Below the pieces are notes generated by a model. That model saw nothing but the letters and a program-made list of their open reading frames with translations. It searched no databases and had not been told where the DNA came from. From NCBI RefSeq assembly GCF_024808875.1, contig NZ_JANUCT010000005.1:1-64000 (forward strand): DNA of 64,000 nt, written 5' to 3'. The stretch is from Methylohalomonas lacus. GTDB taxonomy: Bacteria; Pseudomonadota; Gammaproteobacteria; Methylohalomonadales; Methylohalomonadaceae. A program made the translations under genes and the position numbers. This document shows, in pieces, positions 24,066 through 31,074 of the stretch (its first letter is position 1; every line of letters begins with the position of its first letter).

Positions 24066-24084
24066 CTACCAAGGGATCTGGTAG
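24066..24084 (-). promoter_or_regulatory. 5' leader hairpin 18 nt before TonB receptor gene 1
   Basis: CTACCA (24066-24071) and TGGTAG (24079-24084) form a 6-bp stem with a 7-nt loop. The GGAGGGGAGA ribosome site lies between the hairpin and the start codon. The second receptor gene has a hairpin at exactly the same distance with a different stem sequence. Confidence 0.55.
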
Positions 24085-24410
24085 CGGTTTAAGTCAGAAT
24101 GGCGTCTTGTGGCTGAACTGCATTAGTCAGACAGCACGGCATGGAAGGTATCAAACAATTTGTTGTAAAAACCCCAGCAAAACCAGAGAGTGTTGTAATT
24201 CCTCTACATTGTAGGAGGAATTCCCAGAGCGGATTGCATGAATTCCTGATCCGGCAATATTAGGCGGTGATTCCGGGCGTAGGGCTGGACACCCACATAT
24301 CGAGCAAGGCGATATTGAAATGTGATCTAACTATTCGCTCACTATGTCTTTTTGCTGCAATGCAGCAACAGAGCTATTAGTTCCGTTCTTATACCGTTCG
24401 CTAGATGCCG
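24085..24410 (-). promoter_or_regulatory. Promoter region of TonB receptor gene 1, with blocks conserved upstream of gene 2
   Basis: No coding potential. Compared with 26814-26960 upstream of the second receptor, the minus strand shares ATTACAACACT, then 17 nt, TTTTTAC, then 9 nt, TTTGATA, then GTGCTGTCTG and GTTCAGCCA, with the spacing of the first three blocks conserved. I cannot assign these to a known sigma factor; the GTC-containing block would suit an extracytoplasmic-function sigma -10 element. No good Fur box is visible. Beyond about 24250 I see nothing further. Confidence 0.45.
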
Positions 24411-24447
24411 AAAAAAAACCGGTCATTGTGCTAAACAATGACCGGTT
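24411..24447 (-). terminator. Intrinsic terminator of TonB receptor gene 2
   Basis: A perfect 12-bp stem (24417-24428 with 24436-24447, AACCGGTCATTG/CAATGACCGGTT) and a 7-nt loop, followed on the minus strand by a run of eight T. Confidence 0.9.
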
Positions 24448-24567
24448 GAGGACACCTGAATAGTCAGACCAGCTGAAGGGATAGACTGGGCCTGTGAGTT
24501 ACCAGGTGTGTTCGGAGGAAGTCCGGGCGGCCCTAGCCGCCCGGGACTCTGTTTTGCCGGTTAACTA
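24448..24567 (-). other. Structured 3' untranslated region of TonB receptor gene 2 (copy B)
   Basis: Same layout as copy A (21742-21863). The stop-proximal GC stem lies at 24521-24531 with 24536-24547. The branched element closed by CACCTG/CAGGTG spans 24453-24508, the same 56-nt length as in copy A. One inner-stem change turns an A-U pair into a G-U pair, and the loop of the stop-proximal hairpin is rewritten while its stem is kept and extended. Confidence 0.55.
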
Positions 24568-26778
24568 CTAGAATTTCACGGTAACGCCGGCTATATAAGT
24601 GCGTTCTGCACCCGGACGCAGGCCGTTCGCTGAATCCGTGATGTACAGTTTATTGGTCAGATTGCGACCCTGGATCCACAGCGTGGTGTTACGTGCGCCC
24701 GGTAACTCATAGCTGGCGCGGGCCGAAAAGAGCGTATGGCTCGGAACTTCACCGAGAACTGCGGGTTCACGGATTTCCAGGGTGTCGCCCGGACCGACAG
24801 GTTCGCCGTCTTCATCCGCCAGTACGAAACCGCCAGTGTTTGCGACGTCGGTGAAGAAACTACCGAAATGGCTGATCGTGCCGCTGACATGCCAGCCGTC
24901 GGTATGCTCTAGGCCGAGCGTGAAACTACCGACATGTTCCGGTATCTCGGGCACCCTGTTGCCGTCAATTTCGCCGGAATCGAATTCCGCACGCGTGTAA
25001 TTGTACGCAAGCTGAGCAAACCAGTTATAGGCGGACCCCGTATATGCCGCTGAATCGAACCGCAGACCTAAATCAACACCATAGGCAATGGAGTCGCCGC
25101 TGTTGATAACCAGATCCTGACCATCGATTGTGATCGGCGTATTAACGATGGTGTTGCGCAGATCGTTATAGAACACGGCTGCTTCGGCGGTTACACCCTG
25201 GAGTACGTTGGTACGGAAACCCAACTGGGAGTTGATACCCGTTTCCGGTCGAAGCGGGAAACCATCAGCTGTACGGGCCGCTGCCGGCGAATAGCCCCGC
25301 TGGACGCTGGCATAGACCTGGGTATCCTCGAACCCATCGTACAATGCGCTGATACCGGGCAGGAGAATCGTGCGATATTCGCTGCCACTTTCTTCAGGGT
25401 CAAACTCCGGGAAAGTACGCGTTTTACGTTGGCTATAGTATTCCGCGCGCAGGCCCGGCGTTACTGTCCAGTCGCCATAATTCATGGCATCCTGGAAAAA
25501 TACCGAGAAGGCGGAAGCCTGATATTGCTCGTTGCGTTGCAGGGCGCCTGTATTATCCCGGTCAATGACTTGGCCCTGTGCACCTTCGTGGCGTTTGTCA
25601 TCCAGAAAATGGCGTTCGAAACGAACCCCCCACTGGAAGGTGTGGTCCAGACCCAGAGCTTCGATATTTGCAAGCTCCATACGATTTTCAATGCCGAACG
25701 TACGATAATGCCGATCACGGCTGACCATTATGCCCTGGTCGCCTGCAATGAATTGATCAGCGGGATCATCATAGACAAAATCGGGTAATGCACCGACTTC
25801 GATGTCCTCGGGGTCGACTGTATAACGGGGGCGATCCAGATCCGTGGCGAAGAACTTGGTTGACATCGACAGGTTATCAGTCATCTGGAAGTCATGGGTC
25901 AGGTCCCATTTGAAATAATCCACGTTGATCTGGTTGAATTCCTGGCCAAAACGCCCGAGCTTTTTACGCGGTGCGAGTGCGAATTCAATCGGTGTCAGAT
26001 TACTTTCGTCATAGTCCGAACGTTCACGGAAGTAGGTGAACGAGGCACCCAGACTATGGCGTGAGTTGATATCCCAGTCGAAACTGGTGAAGAAGTCGTC
26101 GTACTGGAATTCTTCAACATCGAAGCTGCCGTCACCATTGAAGCCGGTATAGGCGAAGACCATGCCGACATCACCCTCGGTACGTGTATGCATGACATGA
26201 CGTTTGTTGGCATTCTGGTTGCCAACGCCGACCTCGATGGTTGTTTCCGGCTCCAGCGTCGGCTGCTTGTTGCGGAAGTTGATAATGCCATGGTTGTTCA
26301 GTGGACCATGCAGAATCATGCCATTACCCTTCAGCACGTCCACGCGCTCAAGTCGTTCCATCGGCGGCGTATAGTGGGCACTCGGATCGAGGTAGGTGGA
26401 AGCATTGATCGGTGTACCATCTTCCATCAACAGGGTTTTTCTTGAACGACGGGAAGGTGCACCACGAATACCTATACCGGAACGCCGGCCATACACATCA
26501 TCATCGATTGTGCGCACACCCGGAACGAAATCCAGTGCATCATGCAGGGTATATGGCCGATAAGTATCGATTTCCTCATCTGTCAGGATGCTGGCGGCAC
26601 CGGGTGCAAATCGAACCTCGCTCGGCAATATCTCCTGGACATCAATGGATGGCAAATTACGAATAGTTTCATCAGTCGTACTCTGGCCATACACCGGTGC
26701 GCTGATAACTGCAGCGATGGCCAGCCCCAATGTGCTACCGGGCAACGCCCGGTATCGTGACCTTATGAATGGTTTCAT
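24568..26778 (-). CDS. TonB-dependent outer membrane receptor 2 (FecA-like)
   Basis: 736-residue paralogue of receptor 1, same orientation, separated from it by its own terminator and promoter region. Signal peptide with cleavage near VYG-Q (about 31-32), possible TonB box in 'SIDVQEILP', plug domain with 'RGAPSRRSRKTLLMEDGTP' and a barrel ending in TVKF. The insertion 'RTFPEFDPEESGSEYR' lengthens one predicted extracellular loop relative to receptor 1 and is the most obvious difference likely to affect substrate choice. No TonB, sigma/anti-sigma or ABC transporter genes are adjacent. Separate terminators suggest the two receptors are expressed from their own promoters. Confidence 0.88.
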   Translation of the reverse strand: MKPFIRSRYRALPGSTLGLAIAAVISAPVYGQSTTDETIRNLPSIDVQEILPSEVRFAPGAASILTDEEIDTYRPYTLHDALDFVPGVRTIDDDVYGRRSGIGIRGAPSRRSRKTLLMEDGTPINASTYLDPSAHYTPPMERLERVDVLKGNGMILHGPLNNHGIINFRNKQPTLEPETTIEVGVGNQNANKRHVMHTRTEGDVGMVFAYTGFNGDGSFDVEEFQYDDFFTSFDWDINSRHSLGASFTYFRERSDYDESNLTPIEFALAPRKKLGRFGQEFNQINVDYFKWDLTHDFQMTDNLSMSTKFFATDLDRPRYTVDPEDIEVGALPDFVYDDPADQFIAGDQGIMVSRDRHYRTFGIENRMELANIEALGLDHTFQWGVRFERHFLDDKRHEGAQGQVIDRDNTGALQRNEQYQASAFSVFFQDAMNYGDWTVTPGLRAEYYSQRKTRTFPEFDPEESGSEYRTILLPGISALYDGFEDTQVYASVQRGYSPAAARTADGFPLRPETGINSQLGFRTNVLQGVTAEAAVFYNDLRNTIVNTPITIDGQDLVINSGDSIAYGVDLGLRFDSAAYTGSAYNWFAQLAYNYTRAEFDSGEIDGNRVPEIPEHVGSFTLGLEHTDGWHVSGTISHFGSFFTDVANTGGFVLADEDGEPVGPGDTLEIREPAVLGEVPSHTLFSARASYELPGARNTTLWIQGRNLTNKLYITDSANGLRPGAERTYIAGVTVKF
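24980..25128 (-). repeat. Near-identical 149-bp tract shared by the two TonB receptor genes (copy 2)
   Basis: Partner of 22276-22424; a single A/G difference near the end. See that entry for interpretation as gene conversion. Confidence 0.8.
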
Positions 26779-26796
26779 TAATTATATCCCCTCTAA

Positions 26797-26813
26797 CTAT
26801 CCGGAACGGATAG
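26797..26813 (-). promoter_or_regulatory. 5' leader hairpin 18 nt before TonB receptor gene 2
   Basis: CTATCCG (26797-26803) and CGGATAG (26807-26813) form a perfect 7-bp inverted repeat with a 3-nt loop, 18 nt before the ATG. Stem bases differ from those of the receptor 1 hairpin but pairing and position are kept. An AGGGGA ribosome site lies between hairpin and start. Confidence 0.55.
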
Positions 26814-27052
26814 GTTTTAGTAATGATTAATCCTGGCTGAACGGAACTGGGCCAGACAGCACAGTTAGAACTTATCAAAACCCCTGTGGTAAAAATCGCG
26901 ATAAAATATGAAAGTGTTGTAATCCTGCAATTCAGGGGAATATTTCCTGATACCTTCGGGTAATTATTCTCGAATAAGGGCGAGAAACGTCCAGGAGGGA
27001 ACGCAGGAGCGCCGGCTGGCTGGCGGTCCCGGCGGTAAAATTTCAGATGATC
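26814..27052 (-). promoter_or_regulatory. Promoter region of TonB receptor gene 2
   Basis: Non-coding. Holds the conserved blocks described for 24085-24410 (minus strand ATTACAACACT, TTTTTAC, TTTGATA, GTGCTGTCTG, GTTCAGCCA). A 7-nt AATGATT half-site near 26820 is too weak to call a Fur box. The part nearest yqhA has no feature I can name. Confidence 0.4.
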
Positions 27053-27559
27053 TCAGTGATCGCGGTGGCTGGAGAAGGCGATCTTGTCCAGCCAGCCCAG
27101 CAGTAGTGCGGAAAAGACGAACGTCATGTGAATGATCACGTACCACATGAGTTTGTCATTCGGTATCTTCTGTACGTCCATGAAAGCCTGCAGCAGGTGA
27201 ATGGATGAAATTGCGACAATCGAGGCGGCAACCTTGATCTTGAGCGTGCCGGCATCGAGCTTGCCCATCCAGCCGAGTTTCTCAGTGGCGGTATCGACAT
27301 CGATTCTGGAAACGAAGTTTTCGTAGCCGCTCAGCATGACCATGATGATGAGACTGCCGACCAGGGCGATGTCGACCAGCGCCAGGACTGTCAGTATCAG
27401 GTCGGTTTCAGCGGTCTCGAGAATATGCGGGAACAGATGCACGAGTTCCTGAAAGAATTTGATGGCCAGCGCCAGTAACGCCAGCGACAAACCGAAATAA
27501 ATCGGCGCGAGCAACCAGCGCATGGCAAATAACAGCTTTTCAAAGCGTTGTTCCAGCAT
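27053..27559 (-). CDS. yqhA: UPF0114 membrane protein YqhA
   Basis: 168-residue inner membrane protein of the YqhA/UPF0114 family. Motifs include '[23 protein letters not shown]', '[28 protein letters not shown]' and '[30 protein letters not shown]', with four predicted helices. Function is unknown. It is followed by no obvious terminator. The SMR transporter gene 24 nt upstream reads in the same direction and may be co-transcribed. Confidence 0.92.
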   Translation of the reverse strand: MLEQRFEKLLFAMRWLLAPIYFGLSLALLALAIKFFQELVHLFPHILETAETDLILTVLALVDIALVGSLIIMVMLSGYENFVSRIDVDTATEKLGWMGKLDAGTLKIKVAASIVAISSIHLLQAFMDVQKIPNDKLMWYVIIHMTFVFSALLLGWLDKIAFSSHRDH

Positions 27560-27583
27560 GTTGTTATTTCCTGTTTTGCAAAA

Positions 27584-27904
27584 TTAGCCGGGTGTGACGA
27601 ATTTCAGTCCGATGATGGACAGTACAAGCGTGGATAACAGGACAATACGGGCCGCAGAAATCGGCTCACTGAAAAACAGCATGCCTATGACGACCGTGCC
27701 GAAGGCACCCATACCGGTCCAGATGGCGTAGGCTGTTCCAATCGGAATGGTCATGAGGGAACGTGACAGCAGCCAGAGACTGATGCCGCCGAACACCATG
27801 ACCAGTATCGAGGGGCCCAGGCGACTGAATGAATCCGACATTTTCAGCGACGTGGTAAATCCGAGTTCGAAAACGCCGGCCAGAAGCAGATAGAGCCATC
27901 CCAT
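27584..27904 (-). CDS. Small multidrug resistance family exporter, SugE/Gdx type
   Basis: 106 residues forming four membrane helices, as in all SMR transporters, which work as dual-topology dimers. The essential Glu is Glu13 (AGVFELGF). The segment 'PIGTAYAIWTGMGAFGTVVIGMLFF' matches the SugE/Gdx subgroup, whose characterised members export guanidinium ions in exchange for protons. The ATG at 27904 has AGGAAA nine bases upstream. Whether it handles guanidinium or quaternary cations cannot be settled by eye, and no guanidine riboswitch was recognised upstream. Confidence 0.85.
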   Translation of the reverse strand: MGWLYLLLAGVFELGFTTSLKMSDSFSRLGPSILVMVFGGISLWLLSRSLMTIPIGTAYAIWTGMGAFGTVVIGMLFFSEPISAARIVLLSTLVLSIIGLKFVTPG

Positions 27905-27940
27905 GTCATGTTTTCCTGTTATCAATGTGACGCATGCGTT

Positions 27941-28315
27941 TCAGTCCAGATCCAGCGCATGCTGTTCCAGGGTTTCCCGGGCTACGATGTCCAGTACCCG
28001 CTTGTGCGTGCCCTGCAGGTAGACGGGCGGTGCGACACCGGCCTCGAAGGCTTCCTGCCAGCGTTGCGCACACAAACACCAGTGGTCACCGGGCTTGAGG
28101 CCGGGAAAGCCGAACTCCGGTCGTGGTGTGATCAGATCATTGCCGAGTTGCGCGGAAAACTCGAGAAATTCGGCGGTGAGCCGGGCGCAGATGACATGGT
28201 CGCCGAAGTCCTCGACGCCGGTGTTGCAGTAGCCGTCGCGGTAGGCGCCGGTTATGGGCTCGAAGCAGCAGGGCTGTAACGGTTCACCGAAAATATTGAT
28301 CGATTCTACGGTCAT
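27941..28315 (-). CDS. DUF2237 family protein
   Basis: 124 residues of a small conserved protein with a Cys-rich core: 'IFGEPLQPCCFEPITGAYRDGYCNTGVEDFG', then 'VICARLTAEFLEFSAQLGNDLITPRPEFGFPGLKPGDHWCLCAQRW'. Those motifs are diagnostic for DUF2237; the Cys residues may bind a metal. Function unknown. The ATG at 28315 is chosen because the longer frame adds residues not seen in the family. It reads with the SMR gene 36 nt downstream. Confidence 0.9.
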   Translation of the reverse strand: MTVESINIFGEPLQPCCFEPITGAYRDGYCNTGVEDFGDHVICARLTAEFLEFSAQLGNDLITPRPEFGFPGLKPGDHWCLCAQRWQEAFEAGVAPPVYLQGTHKRVLDIVARETLEQHALDLD

Positions 28316-28340
28316 GATGGTCGTGTCACGCGGTAGCACA

Positions 28341-28820
28341 TTAATTAAGCCAGACGATGGCACCGTTCAGGCCGACGGCAAAACCGACCCAGAGGAAATA
28401 GGGGAGCAGCAGCAGGCCTGCCAGCGGTCGTCGATACCAGAATAATAACATGTTGATGCCAATCACGATGAGCAGCAGCGTCGCGGCTACGAGACCATAT
28501 AACGGCTGTTGCAAACCAAAAAACAGCCACGACCAGGCCGCGTTCAGCAGCAACTGCAGGGCATAGACGCAGAACACAGGCCCCCGGCCAACGGACCCCG
28601 CGAGCCAGGCCAGCCAGCCGGCAATAGCGATCAGCCCATACAGTATGGTCCAGGCAACGGGAAAGGCTATCGCCGGTGGTGTCCACGCGGGTTTGTTCAG
28701 ACGGCTGTACCAGTCGCCCGGCTCGAACATGGTGCCGCTGAGGGCCACCAGGCTGACGAGGACCGCAAACGGAATCAATGAGGGTAGGTGCGAGAGGGGA
28801 TTGCTGTTATTCATGGTCAT
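28341..28820 (-). CDS. TspO/MBR family tryptophan-rich sensory protein
   Basis: 159-residue membrane protein with five helices and the Trp-rich TspO signature: 'WYSRLNKPAWTPPAIAFPVAWTILYGLIAIAGWLAW' and 'LNAAWSWLFFGLQQPLYG'. TspO proteins bind porphyrins and other hydrophobic ligands; bacterial members influence tetrapyrrole handling and stress responses. An ATG six bases further in (28814) is an equally possible start. Upstream bases to 28982 separate it from the divergent pgpA gene. Confidence 0.9.
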   Translation of the reverse strand: MTMNNSNPLSHLPSLIPFAVLVSLVALSGTMFEPGDWYSRLNKPAWTPPAIAFPVAWTILYGLIAIAGWLAWLAGSVGRGPVFCVYALQLLLNAAWSWLFFGLQQPLYGLVAATLLLIVIGINMLLFWYRRPLAGLLLLPYFLWVGFAVGLNGAIVWLN

Positions 28821-28982
28821 GGTGACGGCAGTGTATCGAGTGGTGCGCCAGTCGAACTGCGGGCGCCTCGTAACGTCCAGGTGCGTGTGATTGGCAATAA
28901 TGCCAAGCCTGCTCGATGGCCGCCATAGATATCGGCCCCGCAGTTTGTCTGTAGCGTCGTTGTAGGGGCCGTTACTGATACA

Positions 28983-29474
28983 ATGCGCCTCATGTCAGCC
29001 GATATACCCGCACACTGCTACAGGAATCCGGTCAACTGGCTGGCCTGGGGTTTCGGTAGTGGCCTGAGTCCGTGGGCGCCGGGCACCTGCGGAACCGTTG
29101 TGGGTGTTGTCGTGTACATGGCACTGATGGCATTGCCGCTGGGCACCTATTTGCTGGTCGTGTTGCTGATGGCTGTATTTGGCGTCTGGTTATGTACCCA
29201 TACAGCGAACCAACTGGGGGTCCATGATCATGGTTCCATCGTCTGGGACGAGATCGTCGGCGTGCTGGTTGCCCTGGTGGCCGCACCGGCCGGCTGGCTC
29301 TGGATCCTGGCCGGCTTTTGCCTGTTCCGCCTGTTCGATATCTGGAAACCCTGGCCGATAAGCTGGCTGGACAGTCACGTCGAGGGCGGACTGGGTATCA
29401 TGCTCGATGACCTGCTGGCGGGGGTTTATGCCGCAGTTTTGCTACAAATAACTTCCCTTTTTTTATTGACTTAG
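28983..29474 (+). CDS. pgpA: Phosphatidylglycerophosphatase A
   Basis: 163-residue inner membrane phosphatase that converts phosphatidylglycerophosphate to phosphatidylglycerol. Family motifs visible: 'WLAWGFGSGLSPWAPGTCGTVVG', 'DHGSIVWDEIVGVLVAL' with acidic metal-binding residues, and 'FRLFDIWKPWPISWLD' followed by 'EGGLGIMLDDLLAGVYA'. Length fits the family (E. coli 172). In many gammaproteobacteria pgpA follows thiL; here it stands alone. Confidence 0.93.
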   Translation: MRLMSADIPAHCYRNPVNWLAWGFGSGLSPWAPGTCGTVVGVVVYMALMALPLGTYLLVVLLMAVFGVWLCTHTANQLGVHDHGSIVWDEIVGVLVALVAAPAGWLWILAGFCLFRLFDIWKPWPISWLDSHVEGGLGIMLDDLLAGVYAAVLLQITSLFLLT

Positions 29475-29519
29475 CTAGGGTTGCAAGACATAACAAGTAC
29501 AATATTCAGGGGGCAAGGC

Positions 29520-30164
29520 TTGAACGCGTACTTTTTCAGGGGACTTTGGTTCAAATCGATGCTGGTTGGCGGTCTGCTTGCGGTATTGCTGGCGGTACCG
29601 GCGGCGCAGGCCGACATCTACAAGTATGTGGACAAACACGGCCGCGTCTATCTTACCGACAAACCCAAGCATTCCGGCTATAAGCGCCTGGTCAAGACCT
29701 GGAAGGGCTGGCAGGAACCGAGCTACGATACGAGTCGCTTCAAGCAGAACCAGCGCCGGTTCGCCGATCTGATCACCGAGGCCGCCGAGCAGTACGTGTT
29801 GCCGGATTCACTGGTACACGCGGTGGTGACGGCGGAATCGGCCTACGATCCCAACGCCCTGTCGAGTGCTGGGGCGTTGGGCCTGATGCAGCTGATGCCG
29901 GCAACCGCCAAGCGTTTCGGCGTCAGCGACCGCAAGAACCCGCGCGCCAATGTCTACGCCGGCACGCGCTACCTGAAGCAGTTGCTCGGCATGTTCGACA
30001 ACGACGTGCGCCTGGCCCTGGCCGCCTACAACGCCGGCGAGAACGCCGTGATCAAATATGATAACCAGATCCCGCCCTATCCGGAAACGCAGAACTACGT
30101 GCGCAAGGTGCTGAAGTATTACCGCCAGTATCGCGAGCAGGGGATACAGGTCGCCGGGAATTAA
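29520..30164 (+). CDS. Secreted lytic transglycosylase with N-terminal DUF4124
   Basis: Periplasmic peptidoglycan-cleaving enzyme, 214 residues from a TTG start. A signal peptide (cleavage near AQA) is followed by a short DUF4124-like segment (DIYKYVDKHGRVYLTDKP), then an SLT domain: 'AVVTAESAYDPNALSSAGALGLMQLMPATAKRFG' with the catalytic Glu in AES, and 'LALAAYNAGENAV'. The TTG at 29520 is chosen because GGGGG lies about 8 nt upstream; an ATG at 29559 would shorten the signal peptide and has no close ribosome site. A heptamer array begins 4 nt after the stop codon. Confidence 0.85.
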   Translation: MNAYFFRGLWFKSMLVGGLLAVLLAVPAAQADIYKYVDKHGRVYLTDKPKHSGYKRLVKTWKGWQEPSYDTSRFKQNQRRFADLITEAAEQYVLPDSLVHAVVTAESAYDPNALSSAGALGLMQLMPATAKRFGVSDRKNPRANVYAGTRYLKQLLGMFDNDVRLALAAYNAGENAVIKYDNQIPPYPETQNYVRKVLKYYRQYREQGIQVAGN

Positions 30165-30167
30165 GGG

Positions 30168-30195
30168 GTGATCGGTAACTGGTGATTAGTGATTG
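30168..30195 (+). repeat. GTGATTR heptamer array after the lytic transglycosylase gene
   Basis: Four consecutive units in exact 7-nt phase: GTGATCG, GTAACTG, GTGATTA, GTGATTG. A short inverted partner (AGTCACC next to AGTGACT) lies at about 30332-30346, before the stop codon of the ZIP-like gene, so the two arms enclose about 140 nt. Confidence 0.65.
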
Positions 30196-30346
30196 GCAGG
30201 AGCGGCGATCTCGCCGCGAAAAAGGTTTGGATACCTTGTCATAACCGACCTTATGTTCGGCCCGTGGTCAGGTCTCCTACGGGAATTGATTTTTTTCTTT
30301 GACACTGAAACAGCGCCGGCCACGCTATTTCAGTCACCAGTGACTG

Positions 30347-31057
30347 CTAAAGAATCAGCTTCGACCCCAGCATCCCCAGGCTGAAACCCGCCACCGCACC
30401 GAGACTGGGTGACCAGTGGCGTTTCATCGATGCCTGTGGCGCTATATCCTGAAACATGAGATAGAGAATGCCGCCACTGGCGAACGCCATCATCGCGGCG
30501 GTCACCGTCTCGCTGTTCTGCAATAAAGCGTAACCCAGCAACGCGGCCAGCGGGCCGAGCAGACTTACCAGCAACAGTAGCGTGAGAATGCGGCCACTGC
30601 CGGAACCGGCGGTGCGCATTTCGCGAAAGGCGTTAAAGCCCTCGGGCAGGTTCTGTGCAGCAATGAACAGGGCCAGGAGCAGGGCGTGTTTGCGCTCACC
30701 CGCAAATACTGCACCGAGCGCGATGGCTTCCGGAACAAAATCCATGAGCATCGCCAGCAGCTGCGCGCGCGAGCTGCCACGCCGTTCGAGCCAGGCATCA
30801 AACAGGCAGAAAAGGCCGCCGCCCAGCAGGGTGAAGAACAGCAGACAGGAAGCATCGAGGTGTTTGATGGCCCTGGGGGCCAGGCTGAACGCGACGGCGG
30901 CCAATAGAATGCCGCCGCCGAAGGCGACGTTGGCATGAATGAACTGTTGCTTGCTGTCGCTTTCCGCGAAGCGCTCGCGCGCCGCGCCGAGGCCGCCGGC
31001 AAACGCGGTGATGCCGGCGGCCCAGGCCAGTACGGCAACGATCAGTCCATCAGGCAA
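30347..31057 (-). CDS. ZIP-family metal transporter-like membrane protein
   Basis: 236-residue protein with about eight hydrophobic helices. Two segments recall the ZIP metal site: 'MDFVPEAIALGAVFAG' and 'FIAAQNLPEGFNAFREM'. In classical ZIP proteins (ZupT) the first reads HNFPEG and the second HDIPEG, so both His residues are replaced here (Asp/Val and Gln). The protein may carry a different ion or have another role. The start is TTG at 31057 with GGGGA seven bases upstream; no upstream ATG is available. It follows ilvD by 17 nt in the same direction. Confidence 0.72.
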   Translation of the reverse strand: MPDGLIVAVLAWAAGITAFAGGLGAARERFAESDSKQQFIHANVAFGGGILLAAVAFSLAPRAIKHLDASCLLFFTLLGGGLFCLFDAWLERRGSSRAQLLAMLMDFVPEAIALGAVFAGERKHALLLALFIAAQNLPEGFNAFREMRTAGSGSGRILTLLLLVSLLGPLAALLGYALLQNSETVTAAMMAFASGGILYLMFQDIAPQASMKRHWSPSLGAVAGFSLGMLGSKLIL

Positions 31058-31074
31058 GCCCGATCCCCGCGGGT

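Noticed and set aside
26814-26835. Fur box upstream of TonB receptor 2
   Set aside because: Only one half-site (AATGAT) fits; about 9 of 19 positions match, as expected by chance in AT-rich DNA.
27905-27940. Guanidine riboswitch upstream of the SMR exporter
   Set aside because: The gap to the next gene is only 36 nt and holds no riboswitch-like structure.
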